From the NCBI RefSeq assembly GCF_030316895.1, contig NZ_JASZYV010000001.1, positions 1,488,001-1,552,000 on the forward strand: DNA of 64,000 bases. The letters run 5' to 3'. Made by a program: the position numbers and the translations under genes. Numbering within the stretch: position 1 is the stretch's first letter; each line of letters opens with the position of its first letter. The notes under the pieces are model-generated. The model did no database searches and was not told the DNA's origin. It was given only the letters and a program-made list of their open reading frames with translations. Shown here piece by piece: positions 1 to 8,265 of the stretch. The DNA comes from Variovorax dokdonensis (GTDB taxonomy: Bacteria; Pseudomonadota; Gammaproteobacteria; Burkholderiales; Burkholderiaceae_C).

Positions 1-1
1 C

Positions 2-412
2 ATGTCCTTGCTGTGGGGCGCGACGCTGGCGCATGCCGCCCAGATGATCGCCACGGCGACCGAGGGCGCGCACCTTCGTTCCGGGCCGAGCACCCGCTAC
101 AAGGTTCAGTGGGAGTTGAGTCGGGGCTTCCCGCTGCAGGTGATCGGCAACAAGAGCGGCTGGTACAAGGTGCGCGATTTCGAGGGCGACACCGGCTGGA
201 TCGCCCGCTCGGTCACCAACCGTCAGGCGCACCATGTGGCGAAGGTGGAAGGCCTGAACATCCGTAGCGGGCCGGGCACCAGTTACCGCGTGCTGGCCAA
301 GGCCCGGTACGGCGAGATCCTGCGCACCCTGGGCCGCCAGGGCAACTGGGTCAAGGTCAAGCTCGGCAAGGTCACGGGCTGGACGTCCAAGCGCTACCTC
401 TGGGGTTGGTAG
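2..412 (+). CDS. Bacterial SH3-repeat protein, 5' end cut by window
   Basis: The visible 136 residues carry two bacterial SH3 (SH3b) repeats, at about residues 20-70 and 78-134. Each has the family pattern of LRSGPSTRYKV or LNIRSGPGTSYRV, then a W-x-K-V strand and a G-W-I/T turn. Such modules usually sit in the periplasm and bind cell-wall material or proteins. The segment SLLWGATLAHAAQ just before the first repeat looks like the end of a signal peptide, so the true start is probably left of the window and the ATG at base 2 is internal. The 3' end overlaps the convergent hpnE gene by 19 bp. Nothing here shows an enzymatic role. Confidence 0.8.
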   Translation: MSLLWGATLAHAAQMIATATEGAHLRSGPSTRYKVQWELSRGFPLQVIGNKSGWYKVRDFEGDTGWIARSVTNRQAHHVAKVEGLNIRSGPGTSYRVLAKARYGEILRTLGRQGNWVKVKLGKVTGWTSKRYLWGW

Positions 413-1692
413 ACGGGCGGGGCGCCCGGGGCTTGTGCAGGCGGCAGGGCCCGAGCCACCTCCGCGGCGCAGCGGACGGCGCCTTCCAGCGTGGCCGGAT
501 AGGGGCCTTCGACATAGTCGCCGCAGGCCCATAGTCCGTCTGCGATCCGCGCCGGCGGACGATTCAGCGCAGGTGTGCAGGCGAAAGTGGCGCGTTTCTC
601 GATCACCGTGCGCACCGGTCTCAGGCCCGGTTCGCCGAGCTGCGTCGCGCCTTGTGCCAGCACGGCCTCTTCGAGCGACGCCTTCTGCGTATCGCTCGCG
701 CTGACCACGAAGGCGAGCAAGCCCGAAGGTCCGCCCAGCTGTCCGCGATCGAACACGAACTGCGCGGGCGCCTGCGCACTGCTGCGCAAGGCCACCACAG
801 GCGCATCCAGCGGCCGCCGCGCTCCGTCGGCGTAGACGGTGGTGATGGCCGTGAAGCGCAAACCTTCGGTCGCGGCCAGCCATGGCGCCGCTGCCACGCC
901 GCTGGCATGCACGAGGCGAGCCGCATCCCAGGCCGCGCAGGCCAGCACCACGTGATCGAATGGCTCGTCATCGACCTGCCAGCCCGCGCCCTGCGGACGC
1001 AGGCTCTGCACGCGATGGCCGAGCTTCAGCGTCGCGCCGTGTGCCTTCAGCCAGGCGAGGGCGGGATCGGGCAGCAACTGCCCGAGGTCCACGCGCGGCA
1101 GCAGCAGATCGGCGCCGCCGCGCTCGGCGAACAATGCGTCGTGCAGGACGCGCAGGAACACCTGGCCGCTCGACGTCTCGACCGGCGTGTTCAGCGCCGA
1201 GACGCACAGCGGCTCGATCAGCTCAGCCATGACGCGTGCCGGCAGGCGGCGGCAAAGGTCGGCCACAGTCGCGGTCGGCGCACATCGAAAGCCCGAGAAG
1301 CGCCAGGCCAAGGAGGTTCGGACCAACCCCAGCTTGTCGGCCACCGACCAACCGCGAGCGGTGGCGATGCCGGCCAGCAGATCCAGGCCAGCCGGCAGGC
1401 GCGGCATGGCAATTCCGTTGCCGTCGGCAAAGCGCAGGCGCAGCGGCAGGCGCAGCAGCGCCCGGTCCGGGTCCACGCCTAGCTCGCGCATCAGCGCCAA
1501 ACTCGCGCTGTAGGCGCCGATGAGGATGTGCTGGCCGTTGTCGAGCACGGGGCCTGCGCTGGCCTCGATGCGTCGGGCGCGACCGCCGACGGTGCGTGCG
1601 GCCTCGAACACGTGCACCTCATGGCCCAGGCGCACGCTGTGAACCGCGCAGGCCAGTCCGGCCCAGCCGGCACCCACGATTGCGAGTCTCAT
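394..1692 (-). CDS. hpnE: Hydroxysqualene dehydroxylase (squalene-associated FAD desaturase)
   Basis: A 432-residue flavoprotein of the HpnE family, which reduces hydroxysqualene to squalene in the three-enzyme bacterial route. The N-terminus has the dinucleotide-binding motif IVGAGWAGLACAVHS, followed by the acidic strand end HVFEA and the GGRARR segment typical of this amine-oxidase/phytoene-desaturase fold. The C-terminus has the second FAD contact, WACGDYVEGPYPATLEGA. It lies 19 nt after hpnD and on the same strand, so hpnC-hpnD-hpnE look like one operon. No squalene-hopene cyclase lies in the window; hopanoid formation is inferred from the family. Confidence 0.93.
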   Translation of the reverse strand: MRLAIVGAGWAGLACAVHSVRLGHEVHVFEAARTVGGRARRIEASAGPVLDNGQHILIGAYSASLALMRELGVDPDRALLRLPLRLRFADGNGIAMPRLPAGLDLLAGIATARGWSVADKLGLVRTSLAWRFSGFRCAPTATVADLCRRLPARVMAELIEPLCVSALNTPVETSSGQVFLRVLHDALFAERGGADLLLPRVDLGQLLPDPALAWLKAHGATLKLGHRVQSLRPQGAGWQVDDEPFDHVVLACAAWDAARLVHASGVAAAPWLAATEGLRFTAITTVYADGARRPLDAPVVALRSSAQAPAQFVFDRGQLGGPSGLLAFVVSASDTQKASLEEAVLAQGATQLGEPGLRPVRTVIEKRATFACTPALNRPPARIADGLWACGDYVEGPYPATLEGAVRCAAEVARALPPAQAPGAPPVYQPQR

Positions 1693-1711
1693 GCGGCGAA
1701 CCGGCTCCGGC

Positions 1712-2551
1712 TCACAGCCGACCCAGCGCCTGGACTTTCCAGGCCAGCCAAAGCTTGCGCAGCGGCGTGAGGCTGACGCGCTGGTGCAGCACCTGGAAGT
1801 TGTCGCGTTCGATTTCCTGCAGCAAGGTGCGATAGATGCTGGCCATCATGAGCCCGGGCTTCTGGGCGCGACGGTCGGCGTCGGGCAGGAGCGCAAGGGC
1901 CTCTTCGTAGCAGCGATGCGCCCGCTCGGCCTGAAAACGCATCAGCGCGACGAAGCGCTCGGAGTGCAGGCGATTGAGGATTTCGTGGGCCTTGACGTCG
2001 AACTGCTGCAACTCGTTGACCGGCAGGTAGATCCGGCCGCGCATGGCGTCTTCCCCCACATCGCGGATCACGTTGGTCAGTTGCAGCGCCAGCCCCAGCT
2101 TGTGGGCGTACTCGGTGGTCGCCGCTTGGCTCTGGCCGAAGATGCGCGCCGACACTTCGCCCACCACGCCGGCCACGAGATGGCAATAGCGGGTCAGGCC
2201 CGGGAAGTCGAGATAGCGGGTCTGCTCGAGGTCCATCTGGCAGCCGCGGATCACGTCCTGCAATTGCCGCTCCTCGATGCCGAAGGCTTCGCGATGCGGC
2301 ATGAGCGCTTGCATGACCGGGTGCTGCGGCTTGCCGGCAAAGGCCTGGGCCACTTCGGTCTGCCACCAGGCCAGCTTGGTGGCGGCCACGCCAGGGTCGC
2401 TGACCTCGTCGACCACGTCATCCACTTCGCGGCAGAAGGCGTAGAAGGCGGTGATGGCCGCGCGCCGGGGCGGCGGGAGGAAAAGAAATGCGTAGTAGAA
2501 GCTGCTGCCCGAGGCGGCGGCCTTGTCGCGGACGTATTGTTCTGGATTCAT
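1712..2551 (-). CDS. hpnD: Presqualene diphosphate synthase
   Basis: A 279-residue all-helical prenyl synthase of the squalene/phytoene synthase family. It joins two farnesyl diphosphates into presqualene diphosphate. Two aspartate-rich Mg-diphosphate motifs are visible: DDVVDE at residues 44-49 and DVGED at 164-168, the latter followed by RGRIYLP. An in-frame reading extends 74 codons further upstream, but the family begins with the MNPEQYV-like segment. That ATG overlaps the hpnC stop in the 4-nt form ATGA, so the two genes are probably translationally coupled. Confidence 0.94.
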   Translation of the reverse strand: MNPEQYVRDKAAASGSSFYYAFLFLPPPRRAAITAFYAFCREVDDVVDEVSDPGVAATKLAWWQTEVAQAFAGKPQHPVMQALMPHREAFGIEERQLQDVIRGCQMDLEQTRYLDFPGLTRYCHLVAGVVGEVSARIFGQSQAATTEYAHKLGLALQLTNVIRDVGEDAMRGRIYLPVNELQQFDVKAHEILNRLHSERFVALMRFQAERAHRCYEEALALLPDADRRAQKPGLMMASIYRTLLQEIERDNFQVLHQRVSLTPLRKLWLAWKVQALGRL

Positions 2552-3465
2552 GCGTGCCGGGATTGTCCCCGCATCCGCAGTGCATGCCACGCAAGGCGCG
2601 GGACATCGCGCGCACCGACCTTGGGACGGTGCGAGAAGGTGTCGAATCGCCGGGCCTGGATCTTGTCCAGGATGGCGAGGCCGCCTTGCACGACAAGTCG
2701 CAGTTCCCAGCCGGCGCGGCCGGGGATGCGGTGGACGAGGGCCGCTCCGCTTTGCATCAGCTGGCGCGCCCATTCGACTTCAGCGGCGATCAGCGCGAGT
2801 GCCGCGGCAGGCGGCAGCGAGGCACCCAGCGGGCGGAAGGCACGAAAGTCCTCGCGCGACAGTCCGTGCGCCGCGCAGTCCGACAGGGGCAGGTAGAAGC
2901 GCCCGCGCGGCAGGTCGACGGAGACGTCCTGCCAGAAGTTGATCAGTTGCAGGGCGCTGCAGATTGCATCGCTCTGGCGCAAGGATTGCGCATCGTCGAT
3001 GCGGTAGAGATGCAGCAGAAGCCGACCCACCGGATTGGCGGAGCGGGCGCAGTAGTCGAGCAGTTCCGCCCGATCGGCGTAGGCGGCGCCGTCGCGCGTC
3101 TTGCGAATGTCCTGGCTGAAGGCATCGAGCAAGTCGGCGAGCAAGGCTTCGGGCAGATCGAATTGCGCAATGGCGCCCGCCAGTGGCTGGAAGACGGCTG
3201 GCCATCGACCGGAGTCGGACTTGCCGCTGGCCGCGGCAGCCAGGTCGAGCCGGAAGGCGGCAATCTCGGCCAGACGCTCTTCGGGGGTGGCGTCGCCCTC
3301 GTCGGCGATGTCATCGGCCGTGCGGGCAAAGCCGTAGATGGCCGCGATCGGAGCACGAAGCTGCGGCGGGCACAGCCATGAGGCCACCGGAAAGTTCTCG
3401 TAGTGGACGCCGGCAACGGCAGGCTCGGACGAAGCGGCGGGAGTGGTCAATGAGCGATCGGGCAC
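2548..3465 (-). CDS. hpnC: Hydroxysqualene synthase
   Basis: Family knowledge: HpnC converts presqualene diphosphate to hydroxysqualene. The protein is 305 residues from the GTG at 3465, chosen because the conserved opening HYENFPVASWLCPP then lies near residue 21, as expected for the family. A longer reading to an ATG at 3624 would run through the promoter and operator of the divergent efflux genes and adds unrelated sequence. The two metal-binding motifs are DDIADE (51-56) and QDVSVD (179-184); in the second the usual DxxxD is kept. It is the first gene of hpnCDE, ahead of hpnD with a 4-nt overlap. Confidence 0.9.
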   Translation of the reverse strand: MPDRSLTTPAASSEPAVAGVHYENFPVASWLCPPQLRAPIAAIYGFARTADDIADEGDATPEERLAEIAAFRLDLAAAASGKSDSGRWPAVFQPLAGAIAQFDLPEALLADLLDAFSQDIRKTRDGAAYADRAELLDYCARSANPVGRLLLHLYRIDDAQSLRQSDAICSALQLINFWQDVSVDLPRGRFYLPLSDCAAHGLSREDFRAFRPLGASLPPAAALALIAAEVEWARQLMQSGAALVHRIPGRAGWELRLVVQGGLAILDKIQARRFDTFSHRPKVGARDVPRLAWHALRMRGQSRHA

Positions 3466-3559
3466 GCGGGGATTGTGCGGTAGGCACGGCGTCCATTTGC
3501 CGCGCAGGAATCGGTGAGCCGACGCGTCGAGGCTCAGTGCGAAAGACTCGTTTCTTCGT

Positions 3560-3588
3560 TTGACTTTGTAAAGCGCTTCCAATAGATT
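3560..3588 (+). promoter_or_regulatory. Sigma70-type promoter for the RND efflux operon
   Basis: TTGACT at 3560-3565 and TAGATT at 3583-3588 are separated by exactly 17 bp. The predicted start point, near 3595, falls inside the palindrome at 3589-3608. The promoter lies about 55 bp before the adaptor gene. Confidence 0.65.
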
Positions 3589-3608
3589 ACTAACCGGCCG
3601 GTCATTAG
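3589..3608. promoter_or_regulatory. TetR/AcrR-type operator palindrome
   Basis: ACTAACCGGCCGGTCATTAG has an inner perfect palindrome ACCGGCCGGT flanked by CTAA and TTAG arms. This resembles operators of TetR-family efflux repressors. It covers the predicted transcription start of the RND operon, the position expected for repression. No TetR gene is found next to it, so the regulator would be encoded elsewhere. Confidence 0.55.
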
Positions 3609-3641
3609 CTCGGCCGTTGTTCATTTAGCCGGGCTTGCGCC

Positions 3642-4835
3642 ATGACTGTGCCGAACCATTCCGCTGCTTTCCTTCGAGGTTTGTCTCATCGACTTTGGCG
3701 CAAGGGTCCGGTCATCGCGGCCGCCTTCGTCGCCGTCGGTCTGACGGGCTGCAAGCAGGCCGAGGCCCCGCCCGAACCCGTGCGCGCCGTCAAGGTGGTC
3801 GAGGTGGGCGCAGATCGTTTCGACACCGCGCTCGAGTTCTCGGGCGAGGTGAGGGCCCAGGTGGAATCGCGACTGGGCTTTCGTGTCGCGGGCAAGATCA
3901 CCGAGCGGCAGGCGCAGCTGGGTCAGCATGTGGCGGCGGGCACCGTGCTCGCGCAGCTCGATCCGCGTGACTACCAGTTGGCAGCCGATGCGGCCCGCGC
4001 CCAGGCCGTGGCCGCAGCCACCAGCCGCGACCTGGCTTCGGCCGACCTCAAACGCTACCGTGAACTGAGGGCGCAGAACTTCATCAGCGCCGCCGAGTTG
4101 GAGCGGCGCGAGAGCACGTACCGCTCTGCACAGGCGCAACTGGAACAGGCGCAGGCGCAAGTCGCGTCGCAAGGCAACCAGGCGCGCTACACCCGCCTGG
4201 TGGCGGACGCATCGGGCGTCATCACGTCCATCGACGCGGAGCCTGGCCAGGTGGTGAGCGCCGGCACGCCGGTGGTCCGGCTGGCGCACGACGGCGCACG
4301 CGACGTGGTGTTTTCGGTGCCGGAAGACCAGGTGGATGCAGTGCCGTTGGGCTCGCCCGTCATGGTCCGCCGCTGGGCCGAGCAGGGCGACACGGTGATC
4401 AAGGGCTCCGTGCGCGAGGTGGCGGCCAGTGCCGATGCGGTCACGCGCACCTACACCGTCAAGGTGGCGATCGACGCGGACAAGGCGCCGCCACTTGGCG
4501 CCACGGTCTATGCGCGGCCGCAGTCGCTGTCTCATGTGGGCGCCCCAGTTATCAAGCTGCCGACGAGCGCCTTGCGCCAGGCGGCCCAGGGCAAGGGCAG
4601 CGCGGTATGGGTGCTCGACAAGTCCAACATGACGGTGCAGTTGCAGCCGGTCCAGGTGGCAACGGCGGATGGCAACGAAGCCGTGATCGCATCCGGCCTC
4701 ACGCCGGGCATGCTGGTCGTTTCCGCAGGCGTGCATGTGCTGTCGCCTGGGCAAAAGGTCAGCCTGTACAAGGACAAATACGCGCGCCCGGCCGAACCCG
4801 CCGCCGCCATCGCCACCGTGCCCGTGAACCGCTGA
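3642..4835 (+). CDS. RND efflux periplasmic adaptor lipoprotein
   Basis: A 397-residue membrane-fusion protein of the HlyD/AcrA type that links the inner-membrane pump to an outer-membrane channel. A hydrophobic segment ends in the lipobox VGLTGC, making Cys37 the likely lipidated residue. Next come the first half-lipoyl region (GFRVAGKITERQAQLGQHVAAGTVLA), a coiled-coil hairpin rich in Ala, Gln and Arg (about 105-180), the second lipoyl half, and beta-barrel and membrane-proximal regions. The pump gene follows 10 nt later. No outer-membrane factor gene is present, so a channel from elsewhere is presumably shared. The substrate cannot be told from sequence. Confidence 0.93.
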   Translation: MTVPNHSAAFLRGLSHRLWRKGPVIAAAFVAVGLTGCKQAEAPPEPVRAVKVVEVGADRFDTALEFSGEVRAQVESRLGFRVAGKITERQAQLGQHVAAGTVLAQLDPRDYQLAADAARAQAVAAATSRDLASADLKRYRELRAQNFISAAELERRESTYRSAQAQLEQAQAQVASQGNQARYTRLVADASGVITSIDAEPGQVVSAGTPVVRLAHDGARDVVFSVPEDQVDAVPLGSPVMVRRWAEQGDTVIKGSVREVAASADAVTRTYTVKVAIDADKAPPLGATVYARPQSLSHVGAPVIKLPTSALRQAAQGKGSAVWVLDKSNMTVQLQPVQVATADGNEAVIASGLTPGMLVVSAGVHVLSPGQKVSLYKDKYARPAEPAAAIATVPVNR

Positions 4836-4845
4836 GGACGATCGG

Positions 4846-7800
4846 ATGACGTCTTCCAATCCCACCGGCGCGGCGCCCGAGGGCAAGCGCGGATTCAACC
4901 TGTCGCAATGGGCGCTGGAGCATGCGCCGCTCACCCGCTACCTGATGGTGGTACTCATGCTGCTGGGCAGCGTGGCGTACTTCCAGCTGGGGCAGAACGA
5001 GGACCCGCCGTTCACCTTCCGTGCGATGGTGGTGCGCACCTACTGGCCGGGTGCGACCGCGCAGCAGGTGGCCGAGCAGGTCACCGACAAGCTCGAGCGC
5101 ACGCTGCAGGAGGTGCCCTATGCGGACATCATCCGCAGCTACTCCAAGCCGGGCGAGTCCCAGATCATCTTCCAGATCAAGGACAACTCGCGGCCGTCCG
5201 AGGTGCCCAACGTCTGGTACACGGTGCGCAAGAAGATCGGCGACATGCGCTACACGTTGCCGTCGGGCATTCAGGGGCCGTTCTTCAACGACGAGTTCGG
5301 CGATGTGTACGGCGTCATCTACGCGCTGGAAGCCGAAGGCTTCACGCCGGCCGAACTCAAGGTGCATGCCGACGACGTGCGCCAGCAGTTGCTGCGGGTC
5401 AAGGACGTGTCGAAGGTCGAGCTTTTCGGCGTGCAGGACGAGAAGGTCTACATCGAGGTGTCGCAGAAGCGCCTGGCGCAACTGGGCCTGGATTTCAACG
5501 GCGTGCTGGCCCAACTCGGCGCGCAGAACGCGGTGGAAAGCGCCGGCACGATCCAGTCGCCGCAGGACGTGGTTCAGGTGCGCGTGGCCGGCCAGTTCAA
5601 CGACGTTGAGCAGTTGCGCAACATGCCCATCCGCGGCAGCTCGGGCAAGCAGATCAAGCTGTCGGACATCGCCGAGGTGCACCGGGGCTATGTCGATCCG
5701 CCCACGGTGAAGGTGCGCCACGAGGGTCGCGAGGTGATCGCCCTCGGCGTGGCAATGACCAAGGGCGGCGACATCATCGCGCTGGGCAAGTCGTTGAGGG
5801 CCGCGACGGCGGAGATCGGCAGTCACCTCCCCGTCGGCATGCGCCTGGCGCAGGTGCAGGACCAGCCGGTGGCGGTGTCGACTTCGGTCAACGAGTTCAT
5901 CAAGGTGCTGATCGAGGCCGTGGTCATCGTGCTGGGCGTCAGTATTCTCTCGCTGGGCCTACACAGGGGAGGGCGCTTCGGGTGGTACGTGGACATGCGG
6001 CCGGGCCTCGTGGTGGCGATCACCATTCCGCTGGTGCTCGCCGTGACCTTCCTGGCGATGAACTACCTGGACATCGGCCTGCACAAGATCTCGCTGGGTT
6101 CGCTCATCATCGCGTTGGGCCTGTTGGTGGACGACGCCATCATTGCCGTGGAGATGATGGTCAGAAAGCTGGAGGAGGGCTACGACAAGAAGCGCGCCGC
6201 CACCTTCGCCTACGACGTCACGGCCAAGCCGATGCTGACGGGCACGCTCATCACCGCGGCCGGCTTCCTGCCCATCGGCATGGCGCGCTCCACTACCGGC
6301 GAATACACCTACGCCATCTTCGCGGTGACAGTGACTGCGCTGGTCCTGTCGTGGATCGTCTCGGTGTACTTCGTGCCCTACCTCGGCACGCTCATGCTCA
6401 AGGTCAAGCCGCGCGAGCCGGATGCGCCGCCGCACGAGTTGTTCGACACAGGCTTCTACAACGCGTTCAGGCGCACGGTGAACTGGTGCGTCGCACACCG
6501 CTGGCTGACCATCGGCGGCACCGTTCTGCTGTTCGCGCTCGGCGTGGTGGGCATGGGCAAGGTGCAGCAACAGTTCTTCCCGGACTCGAGCCGCCCGGAA
6601 ATCCTGGTCGATGCCTGGTTCCCGGAAGGAACGTCCTTCGCCGCCAACGAGGCAGTGACCAAGCGGCTGGAAAAGCGGCTGATGGAACTGGAGGGCGTCA
6701 AGTCGGTGACGACCTGGGTCGGCTCGGGCGTGCCGCGCTTCTATCTGCCGCTGGACCAGGTGTTCCCGCAGACCAACGTGTCGCAATTGATCGTGCTGGC
6801 CAGCGACCTGAAGGAGCGCGAGCGGCTTCGCAAGCTGTTCCCCGAACTGCTGGCGCAGGAATTCCCTGAAGTTCGCGGGCGGGTCAAACTGCTGCCCAAC
6901 GGGCCGCCGGTGGCGTACCCGGTTCAGTTCCGCGTGCGCGGCAGCGATCCGGCGCAGCTTCGTGCGTTTGCCGATCAGGTCAAGGAAACGATGCGCGCCA
7001 ACCCCAACATGCGCGGCGTGAACGACAACTGGAACGAGTCGGTCAAGGTGATCCGGCTCGAAGTGGATCAGGCCAAGGCCCGCGCCCTGGGCGTGACCAG
7101 CCAGTCCATCGCCCAGGCTTCGCGCACCATGTTCAGCGGCACCAACGTCGGGCAGTACCGAGAAGGGGACAAGCTCATCGACATCGTGCTGCGCCAGACG
7201 CCCAACGAACGCGAGGCCATCTCGGACATCGGCAGCGCCTACGTACCGACGGCATCGGGGCAGGCGATTCCGCTGTCGCAGATCGCCAAGCCGGTGTTCA
7301 GCTGGGAGCCGGGCGTGTTGTGGCGCGAAGGCCGCGATTACGCCATCACCGTCCAGGGCGACGTGACCGAGGGACTGCAAGGTGCCACCGTCACCAACCA
7401 ACTTCTGCCCGAACTGCGCAAGCTCGAGGCGCAATGGCAGGACAACGGCGGCGCGGGCTACCGCATCGACGTGGCAGGCGCGGTGGAAGAAAGCAGCAAG
7501 GGATCGTCGTCGATCGTCGTCGGCGTTCCGGTGATGCTTTTCATCGTCTTTACGCTGTTGATGCTCCAGTTGCACAGCTTCAGCCGCGCCATGCTGGTGT
7601 TCATCACCGGGCCGCTGGGTCTGTTCGGCGTGGCGGCGGCGCTGCTGATCTCCAACCGGCCGTTCGGCTTCGTGGCGCTGCTCGGCGTGATCGCGTTGAT
7701 GGGGATGATCCAGCGCAACTCGGTGATCCTGATCGATCAGATCGAGCAGGATCGTGCCAACGGCGTGCCGGCCTGGGAGGCGATCGTCGAATCGGCAGTT

Positions 7801-7992
7801 CGGCGCCTGAGGCCCATCGTGCTGACCGCTGCTGCCGCGGTGCTGGCCATGGTTCCGCTGTCTCGCAGTGGTTTCTGGGGGCCAATGGCGGTGTCCATCA
7901 TGGGCGGCCTCGTGGTGGCCACCGTCCTGACGCTGCTGGCGCTGCCGGCCATGTATGCCGCCTGGTTCCGGGTTCGCAAGGAAACCCCCTAG
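4846..7992 (+). CDS. RND-family inner-membrane efflux pump
   Basis: A 1048-residue resistance-nodulation-division transporter, the normal length for the family. It has an N-terminal transmembrane helix, a large periplasmic porter domain, a bundle of helices, then a repeat of the same plan. The proton-relay motif GLLVDDAII in the fourth helix of the first half is intact, followed by the family segment AATFAYDVTAKPMLTGTL. The second half has the matching bundle (LLGVIALMGMIQRNSVILIDQ). The protein is a proton-driven trimeric pump paired with the adaptor just upstream. The sequence fits the drug/hydrophobe group better than the metal group, but this is inference. Confidence 0.93.
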   Translation: MTSSNPTGAAPEGKRGFNLSQWALEHAPLTRYLMVVLMLLGSVAYFQLGQNEDPPFTFRAMVVRTYWPGATAQQVAEQVTDKLERTLQEVPYADIIRSYSKPGESQIIFQIKDNSRPSEVPNVWYTVRKKIGDMRYTLPSGIQGPFFNDEFGDVYGVIYALEAEGFTPAELKVHADDVRQQLLRVKDVSKVELFGVQDEKVYIEVSQKRLAQLGLDFNGVLAQLGAQNAVESAGTIQSPQDVVQVRVAGQFNDVEQLRNMPIRGSSGKQIKLSDIAEVHRGYVDPPTVKVRHEGREVIALGVAMTKGGDIIALGKSLRAATAEIGSHLPVGMRLAQVQDQPVAVSTSVNEFIKVLIEAVVIVLGVSILSLGLHRGGRFGWYVDMRPGLVVAITIPLVLAVTFLAMNYLDIGLHKISLGSLIIALGLLVDDAIIAVEMMVRKLEEGYDKKRAATFAYDVTAKPMLTGTLITAAGFLPIGMARSTTGEYTYAIFAVTVTALVLSWIVSVYFVPYLGTLMLKVKPREPDAPPHELFDTGFYNAFRRTVNWCVAHRWLTIGGTVLLFALGVVGMGKVQQQFFPDSSRPEILVDAWFPEGTSFAANEAVTKRLEKRLMELEGVKSVTTWVGSGVPRFYLPLDQVFPQTNVSQLIVLASDLKERERLRKLFPELLAQEFPEVRGRVKLLPNGPPVAYPVQFRVRGSDPAQLRAFADQVKETMRANPNMRGVNDNWNESVKVIRLEVDQAKARALGVTSQSIAQASRTMFSGTNVGQYREGDKLIDIVLRQTPNEREAISDIGSAYVPTASGQAIPLSQIAKPVFSWEPGVLWREGRDYAITVQGDVTEGLQGATVTNQLLPELRKLEAQWQDNGGAGYRIDVAGAVEESSKGSSSIVVGVPVMLFIVFTLLMLQLHSFSRAMLVFITGPLGLFGVAAALLISNRPFGFVALLGVIALMGMIQRNSVILIDQIEQDRANGVPAWEAIVESAVRRLRPIVLTAAAAVLAMVPLSRSGFWGPMAVSIMGGLVVATVLTLLALPAMYAAWFRVRKETP

Positions 7993-8150
7993 AACCCCGG
8001 CCGGAAGTCATTGCGAAGCAGATTAAAATAACAGGTTGTCCAATTTCGCGGGCGGCTTCGGCCGGTCGGTGCCACGTCGATGGCCAACCTTCCAGGCGAA
8101 GATGCCCGCAACCAGAAGAATCTGCTTGAAGTCTTTGCGATAAGCAGCCG

Positions 8151-8237
8151 GCGCGGGTGGCGAAATTGGTAGACGCACCAGGTTTAGGTCCTGACGCTCG
8201 CAAGAGCGTGCCGGTTCGAGTCCGGCCCCGCGCACCA
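8151..8237 (+). tRNA. tRNA-Leu (anticodon UAG)
   Basis: The 87-nt gene folds as a class II tRNA. The acceptor GCGCGGG pairs with CCCGCGC, the D arm contains AAATTGGTAGAC, the anticodon loop holds TAG, and there is a long variable arm (GCTCGCAAGAGC). The T loop is TTCGAGT and CCA is encoded. It lies just ahead of tig. Confidence 0.96.
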
Positions 8238-8265
8238 GAGCAGAGACGAACCTCCCCAAGGAAAA

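Noticed and set aside
3466..3624. N-terminal extension of hpnC to an ATG at 3624
   Set aside because: It would cross the efflux promoter and operator, and the added residues do not fit the HpnC family.
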